From an uncultured Prevotellaceae bacterium (GTDB taxonomy: Bacteria; Bacteroidota; Bacteroidia; Bacteroidales; Bacteroidaceae), in contig ONFA01000002.1 of the NCBI GenBank assembly GCA_900316975.1, forward strand, positions 62,001-126,000: 64,000 bases of DNA, in the 5' to 3' direction. Of the stretch, positions 22,927 to 31,979 are shown in pieces; position 1 is the first letter of the stretch, and every line of letters begins with the position of its first letter. Below the pieces are notes generated by a model. That model had not been told where the DNA came from. It made no database searches and was given only the letters and a program-made list of their open reading frames with translations. The position numbers and the translations under genes were made by a program.

Positions 22927-24397
22927 GTGTTTTCTGTTGGATGAGGTTTCGTATGTTGATGCGCTGGTCTATCTGCTGGTAGGCGTAGGCGCAAGTGGCG
23001 AGGCTGATGAGGGCCATGAGTGTGTAGGCCACAGGGAGGGAGGGTACGAAGGAGGCGGCGAAGCATCCCAGGAGGGCGGCGGTCAAGAAGCCGGCCAGCC
23101 GGTAGTAGCTCGATGTGTACCCGATGCCGTAGCGCCAACGGTTGAAGAGGATGCTGACGGCTATCTCGATGGGCACACCTATCAGGAAGCCGATGGCGAT
23201 GCCGTCGATGCCGCCGAGCGTATAGCCCACGATGGTGAGTGTGACGGTCTTGATGTTCGTCCACACACACTCAATCAGGAAGAAGTAGGTGTGGTCACCC
23301 TTGGCGATGCAAATGTAGTCGAGCGGATAGCAGATGGCGCGCGAGAGAAGGCTCACGCTCATGGCGCGCAGCAGGAATGTGATGGGGGTGAACTCGCTGG
23401 TGAGCAATACCCTGACGGCTATGGGGGCGAGCGTGATAAGGACGAGCGATACGGGCACGATGAGCAGTAGCACGATTTCGCCCTGCTGTCCAATGAGGAG
23501 GGTGGCCTGGTGGCGTTGGTGGATGAGGGATGAGAGATGGGGGAAGAAGTCTGTGCCCATTGCTGTGAACACCAGGGTGGCACATTGCACGGTGATGATG
23601 CTGGCTGCCTGATAGAGTCCGAGGTCGGATTCGGTGCCGTAATGGGCAATGAAGGTGTTGACGGCATAGATGGCCAGCGAACCGATGACACCGCCCACCA
23701 TGATGGTGAAGCCGAGGGTGAGCATGTCACGGCCAAGGGAGAGGGTGGTGCGCCATGATTGTGGCACGGGCACGAGGTGGATCCGCCATGTGAAATGGCG
23801 CGCGGTCACCCATGAGATGAGTCCTAATGCCATCATGGCAGGTGCGATGCCTTCTATGCCCCACATCCAATAGAGGGGTACGGAGATGAAGAGACCGCTG
23901 AGTGGAGAGACGAAGTTGCAGATGGCCAGGGCTTTGAGCGCTCTCATGCCTTGCAAAATGGCTGTCTCGCCGCTGGACAGCATGAGGAAGAATACAGCTA
24001 TGCCGAGCATGACGAACCAGGGCCAATGGCTGGGGGTCTGGAAGGTGAGCATGCTGAGCCACACGGAGCAGCCCGCTGTGGCGGACATGGCGATGAGGGC
24101 GAGCAGCAGCATGAGTCGGCGCAGGCTTTTCATAAGGGCTGACCGCTCTTGCTCGTTGGTGGTGGCCGAAATGGATTTCACGGCCGATGTGGTCAGACCG
24201 AAAGAGAAAAACTGCTGGATGGGGGAGAGGGTGGAGGAGAGGTGGGAAGATATGCCCATACCCATTGCGCCAAGGATGGCAGCCACCAGCTTTCCCTTGA
24301 CGAGGTTGATGCCCGTCGTGAACACTTGGGTGCCGCCGAAAAGGGCGGTACCTTTCATAATGTTCCTGAATGAAGACTGTGTGTTGGGGTCTGGCAT
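22892..24397 (-). CDS. Oligosaccharide flippase (Wzx / MOP superfamily)
   Basis: 501 residues with about 12-14 hydrophobic helices. The start MPDPNTQSSFRNIMKGTALF followed by GGTQVFTTGINLVKGKLVA is typical of Wzx O-antigen translocases, which move undecaprenyl-linked repeat units across the inner membrane. It sits between a fucosyltransferase-like gene (31 bp upstream) and a GT2 gene (overlapping downstream), forming a three-gene minus-strand polysaccharide unit that is small for a full capsule locus. Confidence 0.88.
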   Translation of the reverse strand: MPDPNTQSSFRNIMKGTALFGGTQVFTTGINLVKGKLVAAILGAMGMGISSHLSSTLSPIQQFFSFGLTTSAVKSISATTNEQERSALMKSLRRLMLLLALIAMSATAGCSVWLSMLTFQTPSHWPWFVMLGIAVFFLMLSSGETAILQGMRALKALAICNFVSPLSGLFISVPLYWMWGIEGIAPAMMALGLISWVTARHFTWRIHLVPVPQSWRTTLSLGRDMLTLGFTIMVGGVIGSLAIYAVNTFIAHYGTESDLGLYQAASIITVQCATLVFTAMGTDFFPHLSSLIHQRHQATLLIGQQGEIVLLLIVPVSLVLITLAPIAVRVLLTSEFTPITFLLRAMSVSLLSRAICYPLDYICIAKGDHTYFFLIECVWTNIKTVTLTIVGYTLGGIDGIAIGFLIGVPIEIAVSILFNRWRYGIGYTSSYYRLAGFLTAALLGCFAASFVPSLPVAYTLMALISLATCAYAYQQIDQRINIRNLIQQKTHARSQRSRGSL

Positions 24398-24428
24398 ATC
24401 GGTGTGCTGGGCGTGTGGCAGGTGAGGG

Positions 24429-25499
24429 TTAGTGTTGTTTGAGGTGGTTTTCTAAGGTGTGGAATGGATGACCGTACACCCGTGAGGCTGCATACGGAAA
24501 GCCTGATGCGCGCATCCAGCGGCCTTGAAGGCGATAGATGCTGGTGGCATGGGCAATCATATAGAAGTCGAGGAAGGTCTTCTCGTAGGTGCCATAAAGT
24601 CCATCGACAGTGCTTTTCGGGCTTTTCGTGTCAAGATGGATGATGGTGCCCGGAAGGATATAGGTGTAGGGCAACCGCTGTGCGCGTTGCAGGAATGTGG
24701 TGCTGTCGGAGTTGACAAGCAGGGTGGCTTGTGGGTGAGTCTGGTGGATGCGTTCCAGTTGCTCCATGCAAGCATTGATGAGCAGTTCTCGCTTGTCTTC
24801 GGGAAGAATTCCCACATCGACGGTGTCTTCAAAATCGCCAAGCGCTCCGACAAACCGGGCTGATGCGCTCACGTATGTGTTCCCTAATATGGCTAACTCT
24901 CGGTCTATCGCATTTTGTAGTCTTGCCGAGGGCTTGAACAGTTCGTGAAAGCCTTGCTGGAAGTCTTCATAATAGGCAAATGTGGCATTCGTATAGACAT
25001 GCGTCTGCTTATCCCGGCTGGTTTCCAGGTGTCGCTTCATCCATTCTCTCTGCTTCTTGGCCTGCCATCGGCTCTCGCTGCCAACCTCCAGACAAATGGG
25101 ACATGACGATGGAATGGAGAATGTTGCGTCCGCCTCGTCCATGCGCCAGTCGTAGGTATTGGGCTGCAGAAACAGCTCTATCGGGAAAGGATGGGTGAAC
25201 AGAATCTTGAACGTCCGGTGGAGCTCCTTGCAGAGGAGGTATGTGGACACCATTCCCCGCAATCTGTCGGCCCATCCGCCGCTCTCTGTCCAGCCGTTGT
25301 GCACTGCCACTACCGCTGGGAATGGCGTTCTCTCGCCGTTGCCTCCCTTCGTATAGTGCGGCTGGAGCGTCTTCTTCAGGTTGTCCGACAACTGCTGCGT
25401 GAACACATACCAGTTGTAGTATCTGTTCCCCTTCCGCAGTCTGTCCAACTCAATGGCTGCCCGCCGTTGTGCTCTTTTCCAAAAGTTCTTCTCACTCAT
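24429..25499 (-). CDS. Putative fucosyltransferase-like protein of the polysaccharide cluster
   Basis: 356 residues, no signal peptide, basic N-terminus. The ESGGWADRLRGMVSTYLL segment (residues ~72-89) resembles the 'G-x-x-x-R-L-R' GDP-fucose-binding start of NodZ/GT23-type and O-fucosyltransferase-like folds; the later DVGILPEDKRELLINAC and LYGTYEKTFLDFYMIAHA resemble the C-terminal nucleotide half. Context (flippase and GT2 downstream, manC elsewhere in the window supplying GDP-mannose) supports a glycosyltransferase. Specific donor and acceptor are inference. Confidence 0.6.
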   Translation of the reverse strand: MSEKNFWKRAQRRAAIELDRLRKGNRYYNWYVFTQQLSDNLKKTLQPHYTKGGNGERTPFPAVVAVHNGWTESGGWADRLRGMVSTYLLCKELHRTFKILFTHPFPIELFLQPNTYDWRMDEADATFSIPSSCPICLEVGSESRWQAKKQREWMKRHLETSRDKQTHVYTNATFAYYEDFQQGFHELFKPSARLQNAIDRELAILGNTYVSASARFVGALGDFEDTVDVGILPEDKRELLINACMEQLERIHQTHPQATLLVNSDSTTFLQRAQRLPYTYILPGTIIHLDTKSPKSTVDGLYGTYEKTFLDFYMIAHATSIYRLQGRWMRASGFPYAASRVYGHPFHTLENHLKQH

Positions 25500-25753
25500 A
25501 CTCTATACCTATTATATAATGTAACGTGGAATCTGCTGTTTTATTGTGTGCACGGGGATGTGAAACATAATATGCTCACTTCAGTCCACCATAGAGGTGC
25601 GTCTTCTCCCGTGGTCGCTCAAGGGGAAAACGGGGTTATTACCCTTTCCGTTCCTATCGGGTGTTCTGTTTTTGGGAAGACCTGTATTGGCGGTTGTGGG
25701 AATGGATGGGACGCTGGCACTGTATGGTTTCCATCCCCTTTTGATGGAATGCA
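25500..25753. other. Gene-free stretch between the fucosyltransferase-like gene and rpmE2
   Basis: No convincing frame on either strand; the only open stretches are short and of unlikely composition. A short hairpin GGGGTTATTACCC (25633-25645) is visible. No clear -7 box for the minus-strand polysaccharide unit was found, although it should lie here. Confidence 0.4.
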
Positions 25754-25792
25754 ACGAAAAAGGAGACTTCACGATGATGTAAAGTCTCCTTT
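25754..25792 (-). terminator. Intrinsic terminator of rpmE2
   Basis: AAAGGAGACTT (25759-25769) pairs with AAGTCTCCTTT (25782-25792); read on minus the stem is followed by a T-run, 20 bp after the rpmE2 stop. Confidence 0.8.
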
Positions 25793-25812
25793 GTGCTATG
25801 TTGAAGTGTGTC

Positions 25813-26070
25813 TTACTTCTTGTTCTTCATCACAGCCCAGCGGTTCATGAATTTATCGACGCGACCTGCAGTATCGACGAGTTTAGCCTTACCTGTGTAG
25901 AATGGGTGAGAAGTTGAAGAAATTTCAATCTTGATGAGTGGATACTCCTGACCTTCGAACATTTCAGTTTCGTTGCTCTTGGCAGTGGAGCGTGACAGGA
26001 ACATATCGCCGTTTGACATGTCCTTGAAAATGACAGGGCGATAGTTGTCTGGATGAATACCTTTTTTCAT
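25813..26070 (-). CDS. rpmE2: 50S ribosomal protein L31, type B
   Basis: 85 residues; [21 protein letters not shown] is the classical type B L31 start. The zinc-binding CxxC pair of type A L31 is absent, so this is the zinc-independent paralogue form (C-), which is the usual L31 in Bacteroidetes. Monocistronic and divergent from the aldolase gene. Confidence 0.95.
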   Translation of the reverse strand: MKKGIHPDNYRPVIFKDMSNGDMFLSRSTAKSNETEMFEGQEYPLIKIEISSTSHPFYTGKAKLVDTAGRVDKFMNRWAVMKNKK

Positions 26071-26158
26071 TTTAGTTCTTTTGTTTTATACAGTCAATAT
26101 ACTACTGCTGGTGTAACAAATTATATGTTCTCGATTGCTTTCTGTCTGGAAAAGCGCT

Positions 26159-26166
26159 GCAAAGGT
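26159..26166 (-). promoter_or_regulatory. -7 box for rpmE2
   Basis: GCAAAGGTA on plus contains the reverse complement of TACCTTTG, ~90 bp upstream of the rpmE2 start. Confidence 0.65.
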
Positions 26167-26284
26167 ACGATTTTTTATCAAACGGACAAAACAAAACAGG
26201 GGATTTTTTATCTTTATCCACGAAAATGCACCCTGTAAAGCAAAAAATCTCTCATCTCTAAACTCTCATCTCTAAACTTTTTTG

Positions 26285-26292
26285 TACCTTTG
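26285..26292 (+). promoter_or_regulatory. -7 box for the fructose-bisphosphate aldolase gene
   Basis: TACCTTTG followed by CACC, 58 bp upstream of the ATG. Directly upstream there is a tandem duplication of CTCTCATCTCTAAACT (26249-26280) overlapping the expected -33 region. Confidence 0.65.
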
Positions 26293-26350
26293 CACCGTTT
26301 TTAGAGACAATCATCAATTTATTTTTAACTTATAATAAATACAGAAAGTT

Positions 26351-27352
26351 ATGATAAGCTACAAAGAACTTGGTCTCGTGAATACCCGCGAGATGTTCAA
26401 GAGAGCAGTTGCTGGCGGTTATGCCATTCCTGCTTTCAATTTCAACACAATGGAGCAGATGCAGGCCATCGTGATGGCTGCAGTGGAGACAAAGTCTCCT
26501 GTAATCATGCAGGTGTCGAAAGGTGCCCGCAACTATGCCAACGGCACCATTCTCCGCAACCTCGCCAAGGGTGCTGTGGAGTATGCAAAGGAACTCGGCT
26601 GCGAGCATCCTGAAATCGTTCTCCACCTCGACCACGGAGACACTTTCGAACTCTGCAAGGACTGCATCGACAACGGCTTCTCTTCTGTCATGATTGACGG
26701 CTCTTCACTCCCCTACGAGGAGAACATCGCCCTCGCCAAGAAGGTGGTTGACTATGCTCACCAGTTCGACGTGACCGTCGAGGCTGAACTGGGTGTGCTC
26801 GCTGGTGTGGAAGACGAGGTTCAGTCGGCCGAGTCTCACTACACTAAGCCCGAAGAGGTGATTGACTTCTCTACTCGCACTGGTTGCGACTCTCTCGCCA
26901 TCTCTATCGGCACTTCTCACGGTGCCCACAAGTTCACTCCAGAGCAGTGTACTCTCGTCAACGGCGTGCTCGTACCTCCACCATTGGCATTCGACATCCT
27001 GCACGAAATCGAGAAGAAACTCCCCGGTTTCCCCATCGTGCTCCACGGTTCTTCTTCAGTTCCAATGGAAGAAGTGAACACCATCAACAAGTACGGCGGT
27101 CACCTCGAGGCTGCTATCGGCATTCCAGAAGAGCAACTCCGCAAGGCTGCCAAGTCTGCCGTTTGCAAAATCAACATCGACTCAGACTCTCGTCTGGCCA
27201 TGACGGCTGCCATCCGCAAGCACTTGGCTGAGCATCCTGGTGACTTCGACCCACGTCAGTACCTGAAGCCCGCTCGCGAGAACATGAAGAAGATGTACAT
27301 CCACAAGATTGTGAATGTGCTCGGTTCTGACGGAAAACTCGCTCAGTTGTAA
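26351..27352 (+). CDS. fba: Class II fructose-1,6-bisphosphate aldolase
   Basis: 333 residues; zinc-dependent glycolytic/gluconeogenic enzyme. HLDHGDTFE (residues ~98-106) holds the zinc histidine and catalytic Asp; AELGVLAGVEDE and the Gly-rich GTSHGAHKF and LHGSSSVP segments bind zinc and phosphate. The length and sequence type match the class IIB aldolases of Bacteroidetes. Codon use is strongly biased, as expected of a highly expressed gene. Ends in a terminator hairpin. Confidence 0.95.
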   Translation: MISYKELGLVNTREMFKRAVAGGYAIPAFNFNTMEQMQAIVMAAVETKSPVIMQVSKGARNYANGTILRNLAKGAVEYAKELGCEHPEIVLHLDHGDTFELCKDCIDNGFSSVMIDGSSLPYEENIALAKKVVDYAHQFDVTVEAELGVLAGVEDEVQSAESHYTKPEEVIDFSTRTGCDSLAISIGTSHGAHKFTPEQCTLVNGVLVPPPLAFDILHEIEKKLPGFPIVLHGSSSVPMEEVNTINKYGGHLEAAIGIPEEQLRKAAKSAVCKINIDSDSRLAMTAAIRKHLAEHPGDFDPRQYLKPARENMKKMYIHKIVNVLGSDGKLAQL

Positions 27353-27383
27353 TCAGATGATGATTTAATTCACATAATCAATC

Positions 27384-27424
27384 GGCGCAACGATAGGCTT
27401 CTGCCTATGGTTGCGCCTTTTTCT
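27384..27424 (+). terminator. Intrinsic terminator after fba
   Basis: GGCGCAAC..ATAGGC (27384-27398) pairs with GCCTAT..TTGCGCC (to 27417) with a TTCT loop, followed by TTTTTC. The next gene begins only ~8 bp later, so some readthrough may supply its message. Confidence 0.9.
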
Positions 27425-27431
27425 TTCTCCA

Positions 27432-28748
27432 ATGTCCATGCATCGTTTCTCATTCTTTGTCGTCAGTTTCCTGTTCTCCCTGTCTGCTGTATATGCACAA
27501 GAAGAGAGGATTGACACGGCTTTCCTTTCAGAAATGGACTCCATCATTGCCGAATACGAGGAGATGGAGCGCACGAGGAAGGTGGAGCAGGTCATCAAGG
27601 TGTATGACGAGAAGCAGTTGGAGCGTGAGATGTCATTCAAGACGGATGGCACCCTGCATTTGGTGCGTGGACTCTTGCTCACGTGGACAGATCATGGCTT
27701 CATCACTCACGATGCCCGTTTCAAGGCGAAGGGTGATGCCTGCAACTGGACGGCTTATGCTGTGGGGGGTGCACCGCTGTTGGCGAACTGGGCACTGAAG
27801 GCGGCAGGTGTGAAGAGCCGTTCGAAGTTGGAACGTATGCTCACCGCCAATGCGATGGCTCTGGGCATTTCGTTCGGTGCCACCGAACTGCTCAAGCATA
27901 CGGTTCGTGAGGGACGTCCCGATCAGAGCAACTTGCATTCTTTCCCGTCTGGACACACCAGTTTCGCCTTTGTTTCAGCCACAATCTTGAGCCGTGAATA
28001 TGGCTATATCTCTCCTTGGATCACGATTGGAGGTTTCACTACGGCAGCTGGCACGCAACTGCTCCGCGTTCATCACAACAAGCATTGGATGAATGACCTC
28101 TACATGGGGGCTGGCATCGGTGTGATGAGCACCAATCTTGCCTACTTCCTGACTGACAAGATTTTTGGTGTCGATGGCATCAACAAGCCTGAGTTGCGGA
28201 AGCGGGATGTGCAGCGGTTGCTGAAGTTCAACGAAAAGCCTTCAGGTTTCACATTTATCTCGGGTACGGAGATAGGTGACCGAACCATTCATTTTGGGGA
28301 TGCCCGCATCAAGTCGGGGGCAGCCTTCTCTGCAGGTGCCGATGTGGCATGGTTCATCACGCCGAAGGTGTCGGTAGAACTGATGACCCGTGTGGTCGAT
28401 GCTCAGGCAAAAGTGTATGACACGAAGAATGTCTTCACGGGTGGACACATCAATCTTTATCATTTCGATGCAAGTGCCAAATTTTCTACTCCTTTCACGT
28501 TGAGTCAGCGTCTTGCTACACGGGCTTTTATGGGTGTTCGCATGATGGATGGCGACATCTTCACTGATGGCAAGAAAACTTATACGGTGCCCGATGAGAC
28601 CCGTTTCGAAATGGGCTGTGGCATCACCTACGAATGTCTCGACACCGACAACTATGCGTGGGGCTTCACCTGCGACTACTACCACACTTTTTCCCGCTAC
28701 ATGAAGAATCGCTACAGCATCTGTTCTTCATGGAAAATTCTCTTCTGA
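27432..28748 (+). CDS. PAP2-family phosphatase with C-terminal barrel-like domain
   Basis: 438 residues from ATG 27432 (a second ATG at 27438 is equally good). Signal peptide SFFVVSFLFSLSAVYA. The acid phosphatase motifs are in order: KHTVREGRP, PSGHTSFAF, and RVHHNKHWMNDLYMGA, with the catalytic His of motif 2 and the His/Asp of motif 3. After ~residue 265 an aromatic-rich beta pattern with FTFISGTEIGDR and a terminal Phe suggests an outer-membrane beta-barrel. Such two-part proteins in Bacteroidales are likely envelope lipid or sugar phosphatases. It follows the fba terminator immediately and has no visible promoter of its own. Confidence 0.82.
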   Translation: MSMHRFSFFVVSFLFSLSAVYAQEERIDTAFLSEMDSIIAEYEEMERTRKVEQVIKVYDEKQLEREMSFKTDGTLHLVRGLLLTWTDHGFITHDARFKAKGDACNWTAYAVGGAPLLANWALKAAGVKSRSKLERMLTANAMALGISFGATELLKHTVREGRPDQSNLHSFPSGHTSFAFVSATILSREYGYISPWITIGGFTTAAGTQLLRVHHNKHWMNDLYMGAGIGVMSTNLAYFLTDKIFGVDGINKPELRKRDVQRLLKFNEKPSGFTFISGTEIGDRTIHFGDARIKSGAAFSAGADVAWFITPKVSVELMTRVVDAQAKVYDTKNVFTGGHINLYHFDASAKFSTPFTLSQRLATRAFMGVRMMDGDIFTDGKKTYTVPDETRFEMGCGITYECLDTDNYAWGFTCDYYHTFSRYMKNRYSICSSWKILF

Positions 28749-28766
28749 CGTGAAGCGACAAAAAAA

Positions 28767-28848
28767 TCATGAACATTCGTGGACATTCATGATTATTATA
28801 TGTTAAAAAGAAAACACGAATGACCATGAATGTCCACGATGCTCATGA
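28767..28848. repeat. Inverted repeat of the ATTCGTGG family between convergent genes
   Basis: TCATGAACATTCGTGGACAT (from 28767) and its imperfect reverse complement CATGAATGTCCACGATGCTC (from 28825) flank ~33 bp. The same words recur at 33040-33143 and 33631-33660. Confidence 0.7.
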
Positions 28849-28851
28849 ATT

Positions 28852-30711
28852 TTATTTCAGGTATTTCTTCTTTCCAAATTTGTAGTTGAGGATGCGGTGC
28901 CACTCTTCGGGGATGAGGTACTTGCCTTCCACATGGTCGATGCAGAGCAACTGGAACTCTCCGTGGAGGGAACTGAAACGGGCAAGGATGCGGTCGGTGA
29001 TGCGGATGTGGTGGATTGAGTTTTTGAACTCTTCCACAAGATGGAACGTCTGGTTGGGATGTTTCATCTCTTGTTCGCTCCACATCCTCAAGAATGTGTT
29101 CGTTTGGCTCATCAGGCTATCTACTGTCAGCAAATATAGCTTTCCGCTCACCTTTCCCATGTTGGAGAGGTCGGACTTCTTGCCGTATTCGTAGCTGACG
29201 GGATATTCGGTGATGCAGGTGGAATCCCTCATTTGCTGGATGAAGTCGTTCACCCATTGGGTGTTGTAGGGGACGGGTATTTTTCCTGTGCCGATGCTGA
29301 TGATTTGCTGCACGAAGAGTGTGTGTTGTGCCCCTTTTCCATATATCTTGCAGATGATTCTCTCTCGGTCGTAACGACTGTCTGAGGCTGTCAGTTCAAT
29401 CGTGTCACCTTGTGCCGTGTGCGATTCCACATGCTGGAAGTTGCTGAATGACCCGTTGATGAGTCTGCTGCGGATGCCATCGATGGAGTCTCTGCTGATT
29501 TCTTTCTGCCATGTGAAGATTTGGCGGAGCGTGTCGCCACCGATGATTTCGGCTCTGTCATGATACCCTAAATCTTCTATGCCCAGTTGCAGACGAGTCT
29601 TTTCCAGCAAGGACAAGTAGTGGTAATAGTCTTCAGCCGTTGTTGGATGTTCGGCTTTCAGTCTTTCATACTCAGGCACACGCTCCATCTTGCCGTGGTC
29701 ATACGTCAACATGGTTTCGTAGTCTTTGGGCAGGGTGAACGTGGAATCGACCTGGTCGATAAACAGGATGGTGTATCGACCGAAGTAATCCTTCTTGCCG
29801 TACAGGAGTCCATACGCTCGGGGTGAGTTGTCGTCGCCCCATCTGCTGAGCCTGAGATAAGCGAAAGTTTTGTCTGCGGGGTTGAAGAAATCGTAGTTGA
29901 ACTCCTTGTCCATGTTGCTGTGCAGATAGCGGAGAATCTCCCTGTTGAGGTCGGCGATGGCAGCATCCGCCTTTCCTGAAGGAATGATGTAGAGTGTGCC
30001 GCTGCATCCACCTTCCACCACATTCACTCGGTCGCCTCCTTTGAACGACTTGGTGACCATGTCGTTCTTGTCCTGCTCCAGCACATAGGCATGGGTGGCA
30101 TTGTCAGACAATTCGTCCTTTTGGGTGTTGTAGCGGTAGGAAACCCGGTGCTTCTCGCCACCAGCCGCCTCTGTCATTTGGGCAATGAAGGGGATGAGAG
30201 GGCGGTAGTCAAGCACTTGCCCGTTGCTTTTCTGTTCTATATTTTTAGTGTATTCTACGGAAAGGTTGCATTGGTCTCTGTCTGGGCGATAATGAAAGGT
30301 GGCACTTTCCAAGGCATGGTTATGATAACTGTCGTAAGTGTAGAGAGGTTTTTCGCCGGAATATCTCTCCAGCGCCAGAGCATAATGGATTTCGTCTTCT
30401 GTGCCTTTGGGTGTCTGCTGGTGGTGGCAGGCAACGGCATGGCTGGAGGCATCGAGGAAGTGCTGCATCACGGTGTCCTTCAGCAGTTGCAGTTGGTAGC
30501 GGACGATGGGGCGGTCTTTTCTGATATCGTAGCCTTTCTTCCAACTTCGTTCCTCATAGATTCTTTCGTTTGTGCGTCCGAGTGAATAGCCGATTTCCTC
30601 GGGATGGTGCTGCTCCAGATAGTCCATCAGTTGCTGGATGCTTTGTTCGTTTTGTGCGTGGATAGCGATGGCTTGTAGCATCATCGCCAGCATGAATATG
30701 TGGTGTTTCAT
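28852..30711 (-). CDS. Large secreted protein of unknown function with an internal duplication
   Basis: 619 residues with a Sec signal (MKHHIFMLAMMLQAIAIHAQ). I recognise no domain. Two halves resemble each other: residues ~170-340 (PFIAQM...VSYRYN...SGTLYIIPS...YTILFIDQVDSTFTLPKDY) and ~485-615 (DFIQQM...VSYEYG...SGKLYLLTV...FQLLCIDHVEGKYLIPEEW), each ending with the pattern 'IDxVxxxxxxPxx(Y/W)xxxLxY'. It is the last gene of a minus-strand unit behind an ECF sigma/anti-sigma pair (16 bp from the anti-sigma stop), so it is a candidate target or effector of that system. Confidence 0.75.
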   Translation of the reverse strand: MKHHIFMLAMMLQAIAIHAQNEQSIQQLMDYLEQHHPEEIGYSLGRTNERIYEERSWKKGYDIRKDRPIVRYQLQLLKDTVMQHFLDASSHAVACHHQQTPKGTEDEIHYALALERYSGEKPLYTYDSYHNHALESATFHYRPDRDQCNLSVEYTKNIEQKSNGQVLDYRPLIPFIAQMTEAAGGEKHRVSYRYNTQKDELSDNATHAYVLEQDKNDMVTKSFKGGDRVNVVEGGCSGTLYIIPSGKADAAIADLNREILRYLHSNMDKEFNYDFFNPADKTFAYLRLSRWGDDNSPRAYGLLYGKKDYFGRYTILFIDQVDSTFTLPKDYETMLTYDHGKMERVPEYERLKAEHPTTAEDYYHYLSLLEKTRLQLGIEDLGYHDRAEIIGGDTLRQIFTWQKEISRDSIDGIRSRLINGSFSNFQHVESHTAQGDTIELTASDSRYDRERIICKIYGKGAQHTLFVQQIISIGTGKIPVPYNTQWVNDFIQQMRDSTCITEYPVSYEYGKKSDLSNMGKVSGKLYLLTVDSLMSQTNTFLRMWSEQEMKHPNQTFHLVEEFKNSIHHIRITDRILARFSSLHGEFQLLCIDHVEGKYLIPEEWHRILNYKFGKKKYLK

Positions 30712-30727
30712 TGTTTTTCTGTTGTTT

Positions 30728-31363
30728 TTAACGTTGATTCTCTATTATTTCAAATGCGGCATCGCACTCTTGTTTCAGTTTCTCGTTCAGTGCGGTGTAT
30801 TCAGCCAGTGGGTCGGGGCGTGATTCCACTCCGAAGACACTATCCACCGAAAACAAGTCGTTCTGTTCAAGTTCTTCCTCTGTTGAAGAATGGAAAACCT
30901 GGGAAGAGGAACGATTAGCAAGAAACGTCTTGGGCATCACCTCCGAAGTGTCTGTTTTCGGAAAGGCTTTTTTCTGTTCCTGCTTCTGTCGATGGATTTG
31001 TGCTGTCGGACTTGTCGCGTGGCTGTCCCCTCCACTTCTTGGTGGTGCCAAGATGATGGCGAGGATGGCTGCCACACAGGCGGCTGCCAACCAGGGCCAT
31101 AAGACGATGCGGCGTTTCTTCGTAGGGTGGCTTGCCATGATGCGGTCAAACTCTTCCACCTTCTCGTCAGACAGAGTGAACTCGCTGTTGAACTGAGTTG
31201 AGGCAAGCACCAGTTGGCGGACAATCTCCTCTTCAGCAGAAAGGACTTCGTGGCTCTGTCGGTAGAAGTTGGCAAGAGCAGCCTCCTCTTCCGTCGTTGT
31301 GTCGGCATTGAGATAACGCTCGGTGAGTTGTTGGCGCATTGCCTTGTCGTTCAGGTCTTTCAT
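30728..31363 (-). CDS. Putative anti-sigma factor (single-pass membrane protein)
   Basis: 211 residues from ATG 31363, chosen because that ATG overlaps the sigma-factor stop (ATGA) and has a good AGGAGG site before it. N-terminal ~85 residues are soluble and acidic, helix-rich (MKDLNDKAMRQQLTERYLNA), like zinc-less anti-sigma domains; a membrane helix lies at ~86-107 (WPWLAAACVAAILAIIL); the remaining ~100 residues are a low-complexity periplasmic part. Function is inferred from its coupling to the sigma factor. Confidence 0.75.
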   Translation of the reverse strand: MKDLNDKAMRQQLTERYLNADTTTEEEAALANFYRQSHEVLSAEEEIVRQLVLASTQFNSEFTLSDEKVEEFDRIMASHPTKKRRIVLWPWLAAACVAAILAIILAPPRSGGDSHATSPTAQIHRQKQEQKKAFPKTDTSEVMPKTFLANRSSSQVFHSSTEEELEQNDLFSVDSVFGVESRPDPLAEYTALNEKLKQECDAAFEIIENQR

Positions 31364-31863
31364 CTTAGTCCTCCTTTCTTGAGCAGTTCCGTCATGGTTC
31401 TCCGTGCAGCAGAAATCATGGTCTTGGTGCTTTGTTTGGTCGTTTTGCAAATGGTTGAAATCTCGTCTATGGTCATTCCTTCGCTCCGCATCGTCAGCAT
31501 TCGTCGTTGAGTGGCGGGCAAGCGGTTGAGTGCCTCTTCAATCTGCTTATGCATGTCGTGGCTGAGAAGGTCTTGGTCAGCCGCTCGGCTGTCAGCCACA
31601 TCGGCATCGTGCAGGGTATTGGTCGGCACTTGTTGTCGGCGCAGCAGGTCGATGCACACGTTTTTGGCGATGGTGACGACAAGGGCTTCGGGACTGGCAT
31701 AATCGTCCAGTCGCTCGCACATCTGCCAGAGCCGGAAGAGAGTTTCCTGCACCATGTCCTCAGCCTCCTCGGGCAATTGCCTCACGGTAAGGAAACGCTC
31801 ACACAGTTCCAGTAGCCTTGGTCGTATGTTGATTGCAATTTGTTCAAAAGTCGTCATCGCCAT
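31360..31863 (-). CDS. ECF-type RNA polymerase sigma factor
   Basis: 167 residues. Region 2 (EEAEDMVQETLFRLWQM, residues ~32-48) and region 4 (LPATQRRMLTMRSEGMTIDEI then the helix-turn-helix STICKTTKQSTKTMISAARR) are present and no region 3, so it is a small extracytoplasmic-function sigma. Its TGA overlaps the ATG of the anti-sigma gene by 4 bp. The third gene of the unit encodes the large secreted duplicated protein. Confidence 0.9.
   Translation of the reverse strand: MAMTTFEQIAINIRPRLLELCERFLTVRQLPEEAEDMVQETLFRLWQMCERLDDYASPEALVVTIAKNVCIDLLRRQQVPTNTLHDADVADSRAADQDLLSHDMHKQIEEALNRLPATQRRMLTMRSEGMTIDEISTICKTTKQSTKTMISAARRTMTELLKKGGLR
31370..31375 (-). promoter_or_regulatory. Shine-Dalgarno site deciding the anti-sigma start
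   Basis: On minus AGGAGG lies 6-7 bp before the ATG at 31363, inside the last codons of the sigma-factor gene. It supports this start over one 29 codons earlier. Confidence 0.65.
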
Positions 31864-31900
31864 CTTTTTGCATCTCTATCTGAAAGACGTAAAACTAACA

Positions 31901-31908
31901 CAAAGGTA
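31901..31908 (-). promoter_or_regulatory. -7 box for the ECF sigma operon
   Basis: CAAAGGTA on plus is TACCTTTG on minus, 38 bp upstream of the start; a TTG (plus CAA 31931-31933) 22 bp further upstream could be the -33 element and lies in the stem of the DMT-gene terminator. Confidence 0.6.
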
Positions 31909-31917
31909 AACTGAAAA

Positions 31918-31960
31918 AACGAGAAAAATGCAACGCTCATGCATTTTTCTCGTTTTTAAT
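31918..31960 (-). terminator. Strong hairpin terminator downstream of the DMT transporter gene
   Basis: AACGAGAAAAATGCA (31919-31933) pairs with TGCATTTTTCTCGTT (31940-31954). T-runs exist on both sides, so it can stop either strand. Confidence 0.8.
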
Positions 31961-31979
31961 AGAAAGATGAAAAAGGGTG

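Noticed and set aside
25581..25772. 63-codon minus-strand ORF upstream of the fucosyltransferase-like gene
   Set aside because: It overlaps the rpmE2 terminator stem at its start and has no promoter, conserved look or family resemblance.
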